From NCBI GenBank assembly GCA_902595845.1, contig CACJRN010000004.1:53737-117736 (forward strand): a DNA stretch of 64,000 nucleotides. Direction: 5' to 3'. Under the pieces are notes generated by a model. The model had not been told where the DNA came from, did no database searches, and was given only the letters and a program-made list of their open reading frames with translations. Below, piece by piece: positions 1 to 7,894 of the stretch. Position numbers and translations under genes: made by a program. This DNA is from an uncultured Gammaproteobacteria bacterium (GTDB taxonomy: Bacteria; Pseudomonadota; Gammaproteobacteria; Steroidobacterales; UBA11654). Position 1 is the first letter of the stretch. Every line of letters begins with the position of its first letter.

Positions 1-1
1 A

Positions 2-277
2 AACTCATTTTATGAAGATAGTAAATCTCCAACTGGCGTAAATAATCATGTGCAGGAAGCTTCAAGCATGCCCCATGTTTTATGGGATATCCAAGAAAGA
101 TATAGTGAGGAAGAATACAGTCAGTTTCTAAATGATACTGTTGGGTTTTTGGTCTATGCAGGCGAACCAATTATTGAAAAACGAAAATCAATGGGAGCTT
201 GGGTCATTGGTTTTTTACTTATCTTCCTGATATTTAGTTATGCTCTATATAAGGATATTTGGAGGGAAGTTAAGTGA
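2..277 (+). CDS. petC: cytochrome c1 of the bc1 complex, C-terminal part (cut by window start)
   Basis: Only the last ~91 codons are present; the frame is open to the left edge. The tail carries the MPHVLW segment, which supplies the axial Met of the haem in cytochrome c1, then a conserved NDTVGFLVYAGEP stretch and one C-terminal transmembrane helix (about 20 hydrophobic residues ending ALYKDIW) that anchors the haem domain to the periplasmic face of the inner membrane. The protein passes electrons from the Rieske protein to cytochrome c within ubiquinol:cytochrome c reductase. Its stop overlaps the GTG of sspA by 4 nt, the usual petABC-sspA arrangement. Confidence 0.93.
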   Translation, partial: NSFYEDSKSPTGVNNHVQEASSMPHVLWDIQERYSEEEYSQFLNDTVGFLVYAGEPIIEKRKSMGAWVIGFLLIFLIFSYALYKDIWREVK

Positions 278-903
278 CAAACGTTTCTAACAGAAGGTCA
301 ATGATGGGCTTATTTTCTGGGAATACATGTATCAGGTCCCACCAAGTTAGATTTGTGCTCAGAGAAAAAGGAATCACAACGGATATTCAAAATGTTGATG
401 GCAAAAAGGTTCCTGAAGATCTCATTGCTCTCAATCCATACGCTTCAATACCAACTCTCACTGACAGGGAGCTAGTGATATATGACTCTGGCGTGATTAT
501 TGAATATCTTGATGAAAGATATCCTCATCCACCTCTAATGCCTGTTAGTCCTGTTGACAGAGCGAAGATAAGATTGGCCCTCGTTTCCTTAGAAGCAGAT
601 ATTGTTTCAACCGCTATTGAGCTTGATGCTGCACTTGGAAGCAGGAATGAAAACAGCTTAAGAAAAAAACTGAAATCAATGCTCAACTCGTCATTGGATT
701 TATTTTCTGTGAACAATTACTTTCTGAATGATGAATTGACAGTCATAGACTGTGTCTTGGCCCCAATACTCTGGAGATTAGAGTACTTTGGTATCTCGCT
801 CGGAAAAGAACATAAAGCCATAACTGATTATATGGAGAGAGTGTTCTCTCGCGAAACATTTCAAAATAGCCTTAGCGAGGATGAAGAAGAGATGCACCTC
901 TAG
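274..903 (+). CDS. sspA: stringent starvation protein A
   Basis: The 209-residue protein has the glutathione-S-transferase fold of SspA, with the signature LFSG...SHQVR near the N-terminus and YLDERYPHPPLMPV around residues 80-93. In known members the protein does not act as a transferase but binds RNA polymerase and alters transcription in stationary phase or starvation. The start is GTG, overlapping the petC stop (GTGA), so the genes are probably translationally coupled. sspB, which often follows sspA, is not here; rsmI comes next after a short gap. Confidence 0.93.
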   Translation: MTNVSNRRSMMGLFSGNTCIRSHQVRFVLREKGITTDIQNVDGKKVPEDLIALNPYASIPTLTDRELVIYDSGVIIEYLDERYPHPPLMPVSPVDRAKIRLALVSLEADIVSTAIELDAALGSRNENSLRKKLKSMLNSSLDLFSVNNYFLNDELTVIDCVLAPILWRLEYFGISLGKEHKAITDYMERVFSRETFQNSLSEDEEEMHL

Positions 904-924
904 TGCTTGATTAATGCAGATCAG

Positions 925-1764
925 ATGACAGGCACCCTTTATCTTGTTTCAACACCAATAGGCAACATCAATGACATTTCAATTCGAGCAATCGATATAT
1001 TGAGTAGTGTTGATATCATTCTCACTGAAGACACAAGGGTCACATCTAAACTTTTGAAGCATCACTCAGTGGTGGCAAAGTCATCTTTGCAATCATTCAA
1101 TCAGATCAATGAGGATAGGAAAGCTTCTAATATTATTTTGTCATTAAAAGAAGGAAAAGACATAGCGCTTGTATCGGATGCAGGCACACCATTGATCAGT
1201 GACCCAGGTTATAAATTCATCAAGCATGCAAGAGAGAGTAATATTAAAGTGGAACCTGTCCCTGGTTGCTGTGCACTTATAGCTGCAATCACATCGTCAG
1301 GCTTACCATCCGATCGATTTTCCTTTCATGGGTTTTTACCGAGAAGCTCTAACAAAAGGATCAATGAGCTTAAGAAAATAAGTGACAAAGAAGAAACATT
1401 AATTTTTTTTGAATCCGTTCACAGAATCCAATCTGCGATAGAGGATATGATCAGTGTTTTTGGAGGCAATAGGCCTGCGGTGCTTTGCAAAGAGATCACT
1501 AAGATTCATGAATCATTTATAGGCGAGACATTGTCTGATATCTCTATCTTTTTTAAAAAGAACGAAGATAAGATAAAGGGTGAGTTTACAGTTGTTGTTC
1601 AAGGCTCTTCTGCAATCGAAGGCATTGGTGAAGAGCTTGATAGAGTTTTGAGGATACTCATGGGTGAACTGTCTTTGAAGAAAGCTGTCGAGATTGCCTC
1701 AAAGATAACCAAACATAGCAAGTCAAAAATTTATGATCGAGCACTAAAGATTAAAAATCAATAG
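925..1764 (+). CDS. rsmI: 16S rRNA (cytidine1402-2'-O)-methyltransferase
   Basis: RsmI transfers a methyl group from SAM to the ribose of C1402 in the decoding centre of 16S rRNA. The N-terminal LYLVSTPIGN, the EDTR motif and ALVSDAGTPLISDPG are diagnostic of the RsmI/YraL branch of the tetrapyrrole-methylase fold. The length of about 280 residues is normal. I chose ATG at 925; an in-frame TTG at 907 would add six residues, and neither start has a convincing ribosome binding site. The gene lies 20 nt after sspA and just before rnpB, a common gammaproteobacterial neighbourhood. Confidence 0.93.
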   Translation: MTGTLYLVSTPIGNINDISIRAIDILSSVDIILTEDTRVTSKLLKHHSVVAKSSLQSFNQINEDRKASNIILSLKEGKDIALVSDAGTPLISDPGYKFIKHARESNIKVEPVPGCCALIAAITSSGLPSDRFSFHGFLPRSSNKRINELKKISDKEETLIFFESVHRIQSAIEDMISVFGGNRPAVLCKEITKIHESFIGETLSDISIFFKKNEDKIKGEFTVVVQGSSAIEGIGEELDRVLRILMGELSLKKAVEIASKITKHSKSKIYDRALKIKNQ

Positions 1765-1766
1765 CC

Positions 1767-1795
1767 TTGAATTTTTAGACACATTGATTAATAAT
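1767..1795 (+). promoter_or_regulatory. putative sigma-70 promoter of rnpB
   Basis: TTGAAT (1767-1772) is followed by a 17-nt spacer and AATAAT (1790-1795). Both hexamers are close to consensus, and the expected start of transcription falls at the 5' end of the RNase P RNA. Inferred from sequence only. Confidence 0.6.
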
Positions 1796-1800
1796 CCAGC

Positions 1801-2135
1801 TTGGAGTTGGCCAGACAATCGCTGAATTTCAGAGGAAAGTCCGGGCTCCTTCGGGAACGATGCCAGGTAACACCTGGAAGGCGCGAGCCTATGGAAAGTG
1901 CATCAGAAAATATACCGCTCTGATTATTTAGAGTAAGGGTGAAAAGGTGTGGTAAGAGCACACCGCCTTATTGGCAACAATAAGGGCATTGCAAACCCCA
2001 TCGGGAGCAAGACCAAATAGAAGAGTAATGATAACCCGTAATCACTCTTGGGTAGGTCGCTTGAGGTGTTTGGTGACAAACATCCCAGATGAATGATTGT
2101 ACAAAGACAGAACCCGGCTTATAGGTCAACTCCAA
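1801..2135 (+). ncRNA. rnpB: RNase P RNA (M1 RNA), bacterial type A
   Basis: This RNA is the catalytic subunit that matures tRNA 5' ends. The universal core is visible: AGAGGAAAGTCCGGGCTCC near the 5' end, a central GGTAAGAGCACACCGC block, and ACAGAACCCGGCTTATAGG near the 3' end. The outer helix P1 closes the molecule: TTGGAGTTGGCC at 1801-1812 pairs with GGTCAACTCCAA at 2124-2135 apart from one G-U pair. Ends are set by this helix and may be off by a few bases. It occupies most of the gap between rsmI and mraZ. Confidence 0.97.
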
Positions 2136-2159
2136 ATTCTTAAATATCCCTTTTATCTA

Positions 2160-2187
2160 TTGACATCATTTTATTATAAACTATAGT
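2160..2187 (+). promoter_or_regulatory. promoter of the mraZ-ftsZ (dcw) operon
   Basis: A perfect -35 TTGACA (2160-2165), a 16-nt spacer and a -10 TATAGT (2182-2187) place the transcript start around 2194, directly in front of the MraZ-type repeats. This is the best promoter-like sequence in the dcw region and probably drives mraZ, ftsZ and the genes behind them. Confidence 0.75.
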
Positions 2188-2196
2188 TGTCTATTA

Positions 2197-2211
2197 GTGG
2201 TAAAAAGTGGG
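2197..2211 (+). promoter_or_regulatory. putative MraZ operator (two boxes, 10-nt period)
   Basis: GTGGT (2197-2201) and GTGGG (2207-2211) are separated by five A residues. Known MraZ sites are tandem GTGG/TGGG repeats with 5-nt spacers just downstream of the mra promoter. Only two boxes are clear; a third position at 2217 does not match. Their position just after the predicted transcript start fits autorepression by MraZ. It also argues against the in-frame GTG at 2197 being the mraZ start. Confidence 0.65.
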
Positions 2212-2241
2212 ATAAAACGCTTGATCTTACTTATAAACATG

Positions 2242-2688
2242 ATGTTTAGAGGATTAAATAAAATTAGTTTAGATACTAAGGGACGGATATCGATTCCTAC
2301 AAAGTATCGTCCAGAACTCGCAAACTATGGCTCCAATAAGCTCATATGCACCATTGATATAGATCAATGCTTGCTTCTGTATCCAAAAAAGATCTGGCTT
2401 AAGATTGAAAAAACAATTATGGATCTACCCTCGCTTGATCCTTCTAGCAGGATGCTTCAACGCTTAATGGTTGGCCATGCAAGCGAGATAGTACTCGACA
2501 GTCATAATAGAATATTGGTTCCAATTGAATTAAGAGAATTTTCTGGGATCAAAAAATCAGCAATGTTTATTGGTCAAGGACAACGTTTTGAGATCTGGAA
2601 TTATCAATCATGGAATCAGTCAAGAGATGCATGGCTGAAGAAAAGTGATTTTACATTAACAGAACAACTTAGGGATATTTCAATTTAG
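2242..2688 (+). CDS. mraZ: transcriptional regulator / division cluster protein MraZ
   Basis: MraZ is an AbrB/SpoVT-like DNA-binding protein that forms ring oligomers and represses its own dcw operon. The sequence begins MFRGLNKISLDTKGRISIPTKYR, split here as MFRGLN, DTKGR and PTKYR, the standard N-terminal half, and has a second copy of the fold around DSHNRILVPIELREF. The ATG at 2242 gives the canonical MFRG start and 148 residues. An in-frame GTG at 2197 lies inside the operator repeats and is unlikely. The gene immediately downstream is ftsZ, not rsmH, which is unusual. Confidence 0.93.
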   Translation: MFRGLNKISLDTKGRISIPTKYRPELANYGSNKLICTIDIDQCLLLYPKKIWLKIEKTIMDLPSLDPSSRMLQRLMVGHASEIVLDSHNRILVPIELREFSGIKKSAMFIGQGQRFEIWNYQSWNQSRDAWLKKSDFTLTEQLRDISI

Positions 2689-2699
2689 GCAGAATACAT

Positions 2700-3875
2700 A
2701 TGGGTGAATTTGCTTTTGAATTAATGGATACAGATAGCCAAAGGGCCAACATAAAAGTCATTGGTGTCGGCGGAGGGGGCGGTAATGCTGTCAATCATAT
2801 GATCAGAGAGGGCATCCAAGGTGTTAATTTTGTTTGTGCAAATACCGATACACAGGACCTCTCATCATCGCCGGCTGAAGAGAAAATTCAGCTTGGTGTT
2901 GAAACTTCAAAAGGACTGGGTGCTGGCATGAATCCAGAGATTGGAAAAGCTTCTGCTGAAGAAGCGGCTGAAGCTATAAAAGCACTTCTTTCTGACACCG
3001 ATATGTTATTCATAACAGCTGGATTCGGTGGAGGCACGGGTACTGGAGCCAGTCCAGTTATTGCAAAAATTGCGAAAGAGATGGATATCTTAACAGTTGG
3101 CGTAGTTACAAAACCATTTCAATGGGAAGGCGATGAAAGGTCTTCTCTTGCTGAGCATGGGCTGAGGGACCTTGAACAACATGTTGACTCTTTGATTGTG
3201 ATTCCTAACGATCGATTACAGTCATTGGGCAAAAAAATTACCGTGTTTAATGCGTTTGATGCAGCAAATGATGTTTTATTAAATTCTGTTCAAGGGATAG
3301 TAGAGTTAATTACTGTTCCGGGTGTAATCAATCTTGATTTTGCTGATGTGAAAGCAGTCATGGGCAAGAAAGGGCGAAGCATTATGGGTTCAGCTATTGC
3401 ATCTGGACCCGATAGAGCAAGACTTGCTGTAGAAAAAGCAGTCAAGAGCCCCTTATTGGAAGACATCAATTTAGAAGGCGCATCTGGAATACTTCTCAAT
3501 GTCACTGTGGGAACAGATCTTGAGATTTCGGAGTTTAATCAAATCGGAGATATTGTTCAGGGTTATGCAGCAGAAAAATCAAAAGTCATTGTTGGTACTG
3601 CACTATCGAGTGATCTTGAGGATGACAGCATAAGAGTGACACTGGTTGCTACAGGCTTAAGCGCATCAAAAACAGATGATGCCAAAGAGAAAGATCGTGA
3701 AAGGTCCTTTGATGATTTAGATCGTCCCATTACAGCCAGGAATGGATTAAAGCAACAAACGACTCAAGACATGTTCGAAAGCTTTGAGAAAGCAAAGCCA
3801 ACTGGAGATCTCGAAGAAGAGTTACTGGATATACCTCGCTTTTTAAGAAGACAAGATCCTGATCTAGATTTCTGA
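2700..3875 (+). CDS. ftsZ: cell division GTPase FtsZ (relocated within the dcw cluster)
   Basis: FtsZ is the tubulin-like GTPase that forms the cytokinetic ring. The tubulin signature GGGTGTG is at residues 110-116, the T7 loop NLDFAD at 211-216 completes the GTPase site of the neighbouring subunit, and the C-terminal peptide LDIPRFLRRQ, which binds FtsA and ZipA, lies near residue 376. A variable linker of about 55 residues precedes it, and six acidic-rich residues follow the FLRRQ. The length of 391 is normal. The gene stands 11 nt after mraZ and before rsmH, whereas the usual place is directly behind ftsA. No second ftsZ lies between ftsA and lpxC here. Confidence 0.97.
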   Translation: MGEFAFELMDTDSQRANIKVIGVGGGGGNAVNHMIREGIQGVNFVCANTDTQDLSSSPAEEKIQLGVETSKGLGAGMNPEIGKASAEEAAEAIKALLSDTDMLFITAGFGGGTGTGASPVIAKIAKEMDILTVGVVTKPFQWEGDERSSLAEHGLRDLEQHVDSLIVIPNDRLQSLGKKITVFNAFDAANDVLLNSVQGIVELITVPGVINLDFADVKAVMGKKGRSIMGSAIASGPDRARLAVEKAVKSPLLEDINLEGASGILLNVTVGTDLEISEFNQIGDIVQGYAAEKSKVIVGTALSSDLEDDSIRVTLVATGLSASKTDDAKEKDRERSFDDLDRPITARNGLKQQTTQDMFESFEKAKPTGDLEEELLDIPRFLRRQDPDLDF

Positions 3876-3889
3876 TACTGGCGCAAAGT

Positions 3890-4807
3890 ATGATCGACGA
3901 ATCATTTCATATCCCGGTATTAACTGAGGAAGTTATTGATTTGCTTCTCGTTAAGAAAAGCGGCACGTTTCTGGATGTGACATCAGGTTTTGGCGGTCAT
4001 TCTGCTGCTATTTTGGAAGAATTGAATGGTGGTTCACTTATTGCAACGGATCAGGATCCTGAAGCTATTAGATTTCTAAAATCAAAATTCAAAACTGAGA
4101 AGAGAATCAGTATTCACCAAGCTCGTTTTAGCGAATTACATAAATTATTTAGCGCAAATGATTTTGATGGAATACTGGCTGATATTGGAATTTCTTCATA
4201 TCAATTGGATACTGCAGAAAGAGGCTTTAGTTTCATGAAAGATGGTCCTCTTGATATGAGAATGAATCAAAATATAGGTGAAGATGCATCAAGCTGGCTG
4301 AATAATGCTTCAGAACAAGAGATTTCAAATATTATCTGGAAATACGGCGAAGAAAAAAAAGCAAAAAGAATCGCCAAAGCAATTGTTGAGGCTAGGAAGA
4401 GTTTTAAAATCAGAACAACAAAAGAACTGGCCGAAATCATTCTTGAAGAGACTCCAAGAAGATTTAATGACAAGAAACATCCAGCAACAAAAACATTTCA
4501 AGCGATAAGGATATTTATTAATAATGAGCTTGAAGAGCTTGATTTACTTTTGGATTTCGCATCAAAACATCTAAAAATTGGTGGCAGAACTTGCATCATT
4601 AGCTTCCATTCATTAGAAGACAGAATGGTGAAACGATTCTTTAGAGATCATTCAAGACGAGATCCGAAACTATCTAAGCTTCCAAACCTAGCAGATGATT
4701 CATCATTTAAGTTAGTCACCAAGGCCATAAAGCCAAGTGAAAATGAAATGAATATTAATCCAAGGTCAAGAAGTGCGACGCTTAGGGTGATTGAAAGGAT
4801 AAAATGA
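3890..4807 (+). CDS. rsmH: 16S rRNA (cytosine1402-N4)-methyltransferase
   Basis: RsmH (MraW) methylates the base of C1402, the same nucleotide whose ribose is modified by RsmI encoded upstream. The N-terminal HIPVLTEEVIDLL, the SAM-binding segment FLDVTSGFGGHS and the C-terminal CIISFHSLEDR and RSRSATLRVIER motifs are typical. The 305-residue length is normal. Its stop overlaps the ftsL start by 4 nt (ATGA). Confidence 0.96.
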   Translation: MIDESFHIPVLTEEVIDLLLVKKSGTFLDVTSGFGGHSAAILEELNGGSLIATDQDPEAIRFLKSKFKTEKRISIHQARFSELHKLFSANDFDGILADIGISSYQLDTAERGFSFMKDGPLDMRMNQNIGEDASSWLNNASEQEISNIIWKYGEEKKAKRIAKAIVEARKSFKIRTTKELAEIILEETPRRFNDKKHPATKTFQAIRIFINNELEELDLLLDFASKHLKIGGRTCIISFHSLEDRMVKRFFRDHSRRDPKLSKLPNLADDSSFKLVTKAIKPSENEMNINPRSRSATLRVIERIK

Positions 4808-5094
4808 AGTCAGAGAATATTAAATATAAATGGCTCTTTTTTTGGTATCTGATGGTTTGTCTTTCAGGTTTATACGAAGTTCAATTGCATTTTAATAAAA
4901 GGAATCTATTTCAAGAATACCAAACCATTGTTTCAGAAACTCAGAAAATCGAAATGGAATGGAGGGAGCTTCAGCTTGATTATTCTGCATTGACATCTGG
5001 ACAAAAAATTGGATTAACGGCTAAAGATAAAGCCAGTATGAAACTTCCAGATTCTAGGAAAATAAATTTACTTAGCAAAGATGAAGAGAACTGA
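4804..5094 (+). CDS. ftsL: cell division protein FtsL
   Basis: This is a small bitopic inner-membrane protein of 96 residues. It has a short cytoplasmic N-terminus, one transmembrane helix (about residues 9-27) and a periplasmic coiled coil containing the EWRELQLDYSAL segment that is recognisable in FtsL. FtsL forms a complex with FtsB and FtsQ and activates FtsWI septal synthesis. It is encoded between rsmH and ftsI with overlaps on both sides, exactly where ftsL is expected, which strengthens an assignment that sequence alone would leave weaker. Confidence 0.88.
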   Translation: MKSENIKYKWLFFWYLMVCLSGLYEVQLHFNKRNLFQEYQTIVSETQKIEMEWRELQLDYSALTSGQKIGLTAKDKASMKLPDSRKINLLSKDEEN

Positions 5095-6751
5095 GAAAGG
5101 ATTAATGCAATCAAGATTTATATTCTTATTATGCCTGATATCAGTCATGCTTTTGGGTCTATTCGCTCGTTCTTTTTATTTGCAGTATCTTGAATCCGAC
5201 TTTCTGAATTCAGAGGGTGACAAGAAGCATATTAAACACAAAACTATTCCCGCGAACAGAGGTAGTATCTATGATAAGAATGGTGTGCCACTTGCTGTGA
5301 GTATTCCTGTATATAGATTGATAGTTGACCCAAAAACTTTGCTTAAGAGGGATAATTACTCTCAACTGTTGAGTTCACTCTCAAAAATAATCTCAAAGCC
5401 TGAAAGAGAAATCGATTCAGAAATAAGAAAGAGGAGCAGCAAAAGATACTTTGTGCTCAAAAGAGAATTAAGAAAATCTGAGGTCGAAATCGTACGCAAG
5501 GATAATTTTGGAAACTATATATGGCTTGAAACTTTTTATAAGAGGTTTTATCCGAATGGAGAAACTTCATCTCATTTATTGGGCTTCACTGACAATGAGG
5601 GCAGAGGACAAGAGGGTTTAGAGTATGCTTTAAATAAGGGACTCTCTGGAACCAATGGCTTAAAAAAGACACTTACAGATGTGCATCAAAAAAGTATTGC
5701 AGATGTGGAGATCATCAATGACCCTATAATTGGCGAAGATTTTTATGCAAGCATAGATATTAAAATACAACATTTTGCACATGAAGCTCTGAAATCAGCA
5801 ATTGAAAAAAATAATGCGAAGGGCGGATCCGTCGTTGTAATGGACGTAACCACTGGAGAGATTTTAGCAATTTCAAATCAGCCAGCCGGAGATCTTTCAT
5901 TGTCAAAAAATAGAACACCCAAAATATATAAGAATAAAGCAATCACAGATAAGTTCGAGCCTGGCTCAACATTCAAGCCTTTAATGATGGCTGCAGCTTT
6001 GGAAAACCAAATTTATCAGGCTGACGACACTATAGACACATCGCCATACAAAATTGGTTCGAGAACCATTCAAGATCCAAGATATCATGGTGTTTTATCT
6101 ATGGAAGAGGTGCTCATAAAATCAAGCAATACTGGCATCTCCAAGATAGCCTTGGAGCTTGACCCTTGTAATCTATACACATTTTTTAACGGCCTTGGTT
6201 TTGGCCAAGTCACATCTTCTGGTTTTCCTGGTGAAGCATCAGGAACGCTCGATTATCAATGTAGCAGATGGAGAGAAGGCATGATTGCTTCTCTTTCATA
6301 TGGATACAATGTTGATGTCAGTCTCATACAGCTTGCAGGGGCATATGCAACCATTGCAAATGGCGGAATTAGGAAGCCCGTTACTTTGAGAAAGATTGAA
6401 GGTGGCATAATAGATGGTGAACGCGTTCTTTCGGAGCAAACTTCCAAGGAGATCATGTCAATGCTTGAAAAAGTTGCCATAAGAGGCGCACCACGCGCAA
6501 AGATCAATGGTTATAGGATTGGCGGTAAGACTGGAACAGCTCAAATTGCAGCTGCAAATTATGCTTCAGATAAGCACAATGCTTTATTCGTGGGTTTGGC
6601 GCCACTCACAAAACCAAAGATAGCAATTGCCGTTATTGTTAATGAGCCTGGTGGAAAAGAATATTATGGCGGACAAGTTGCAGCACCAGTTTTTTCTGAG
6701 ATAGGTTCGCATACGCTTAGGCTTCTGGGAATAGCACCTGATGACAAATAA
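5081..6751 (+). CDS. ftsI: peptidoglycan D,D-transpeptidase FtsI (PBP3)
   Basis: FtsI cross-links septal peptidoglycan. A single N-terminal membrane helix (about residues 12-32) leads into the pedestal domain with RGSIYDKNG. The penicillin-binding domain carries all three active-site motifs: STFK with catalytic Ser296, SSN at 348-350 and KTGT at 483-486. The start overlaps ftsL by 14 nt; an internal ATG at 5105 is an alternative. In most relatives murE and murF follow, but here the next gene is mraY. Confidence 0.96.
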   Translation: MKRTEKGLMQSRFIFLLCLISVMLLGLFARSFYLQYLESDFLNSEGDKKHIKHKTIPANRGSIYDKNGVPLAVSIPVYRLIVDPKTLLKRDNYSQLLSSLSKIISKPEREIDSEIRKRSSKRYFVLKRELRKSEVEIVRKDNFGNYIWLETFYKRFYPNGETSSHLLGFTDNEGRGQEGLEYALNKGLSGTNGLKKTLTDVHQKSIADVEIINDPIIGEDFYASIDIKIQHFAHEALKSAIEKNNAKGGSVVVMDVTTGEILAISNQPAGDLSLSKNRTPKIYKNKAITDKFEPGSTFKPLMMAAALENQIYQADDTIDTSPYKIGSRTIQDPRYHGVLSMEEVLIKSSNTGISKIALELDPCNLYTFFNGLGFGQVTSSGFPGEASGTLDYQCSRWREGMIASLSYGYNVDVSLIQLAGAYATIANGGIRKPVTLRKIEGGIIDGERVLSEQTSKEIMSMLEKVAIRGAPRAKINGYRIGGKTGTAQIAAANYASDKHNALFVGLAPLTKPKIAIAVIVNEPGGKEYYGGQVAAPVFSEIGSHTLRLLGIAPDDK

Positions 6752-6813
6752 TTTTAATATGATAAGTGTTAATCTAACGACAATATTTTTTAGGAGATGT
6801 TGAGTAAGTAACC

Positions 6814-7893
6814 ATGTTTTTATATTTTTCTGAAAATTTGATTGAGTGGTTTTCGCCATTGAATGCTTTCACTTATATTACAACCAGAGGCATTCTCGCT
6901 GCACTAACAGCTCTTATTATTTCTTTCCTTTTTGGCCCCAAGATCATCACTGTGCTTCAGGGGAAAAAAATCGGTGAGACAATCAGAACCGATGGCCCAT
7001 CCAGTCACTCTTTAAAAGGTGGCACTCCAACGATGGGAGGAATCATAATTATTCTCTCAATTGTTGTCAGCGTTCTTATGTGGTCAGACTTAAGCAATGT
7101 TTATAATTTGGTTCTCATTGCATCAATCATTTCTTTTGGACTCATTGGATTTATTGATGATTTCACAAAACTTAAAAAAAGCAAAAAAGGAATGTCTGCA
7201 AAAACAAAGTTTGCTTTGCAGCTTATCGTCGCTGCTTCATCGACTTATTATCTATTGGGGCAAGGGAGCGAAGTATTGAGTTCAGAGGTCCTTATTCCTT
7301 TCACAAATAATATTCGAGTTGATTTAGGCTGGCTCTTTTTGCCTTTTGCAATTTTCGTAATTGTTGGCTCAAGCAATGCAGTTAATCTAACCGATGGATT
7401 GGATGGTTTGGCAATCATGCCTGTCTCAATGATTGCAATTGCCTTAGGAATTTTTGCTTATGTGACTGGTAATTTTAACTTTGCTGAATATCTGGATTTG
7501 CCATTCCTAAAAGATGCGGGCGAAGTTTTTGTTTTTTGTTGTGCGATCTCTGGTGCTGGATTGGGGTTTCTTTGGTTTAACACTTATCCAGCTCAGATTT
7601 TTATGGGAGATGTCGGTGCAGTGTCACTTGGCGGAATTCTTGGAACCATTGCTGTCATTGTCAAACAAGAGTTGATTTTGGCTATCATGGGCGGGGTTTT
7701 TATCATGGAAACCTTATCAGTGATTCTTCAGGTTGGTTCATTCAAGCTGAGAGGAAAAAGAATCTTTAATATGGCTCCAATACATCATCACTTCGAATTA
7801 AAAGGATGGGCTGAGCCCAAAGTGATTGTGAGGTTCTGGATCATCACCGTTTTTCTTGTGCTCATAGGCTTATCAAGTCTAAAGATAAGGTGA
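6814..7893 (+). CDS. mraY: phospho-MurNAc-pentapeptide transferase MraY
   Basis: MraY moves phospho-MurNAc-pentapeptide from UDP to undecaprenyl phosphate, making lipid I. It is a polytopic protein of 359 residues with about ten membrane helices. The conserved cytoplasmic motifs are GGTPTMGG, FIDDFTK with the catalytic-site aspartates, NAVNLTDGLDGLA, FMGDVG and the terminal APIHHHFELKGW. A 62-nt gap separates it from ftsI, where murE and murF would usually lie. Confidence 0.97.
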   Translation: MFLYFSENLIEWFSPLNAFTYITTRGILAALTALIISFLFGPKIITVLQGKKIGETIRTDGPSSHSLKGGTPTMGGIIIILSIVVSVLMWSDLSNVYNLVLIASIISFGLIGFIDDFTKLKKSKKGMSAKTKFALQLIVAASSTYYLLGQGSEVLSSEVLIPFTNNIRVDLGWLFLPFAIFVIVGSSNAVNLTDGLDGLAIMPVSMIAIALGIFAYVTGNFNFAEYLDLPFLKDAGEVFVFCCAISGAGLGFLWFNTYPAQIFMGDVGAVSLGGILGTIAVIVKQELILAIMGGVFIMETLSVILQVGSFKLRGKRIFNMAPIHHHFELKGWAEPKVIVRFWIITVFLVLIGLSSLKIR

Positions 7894-7894
7894 T

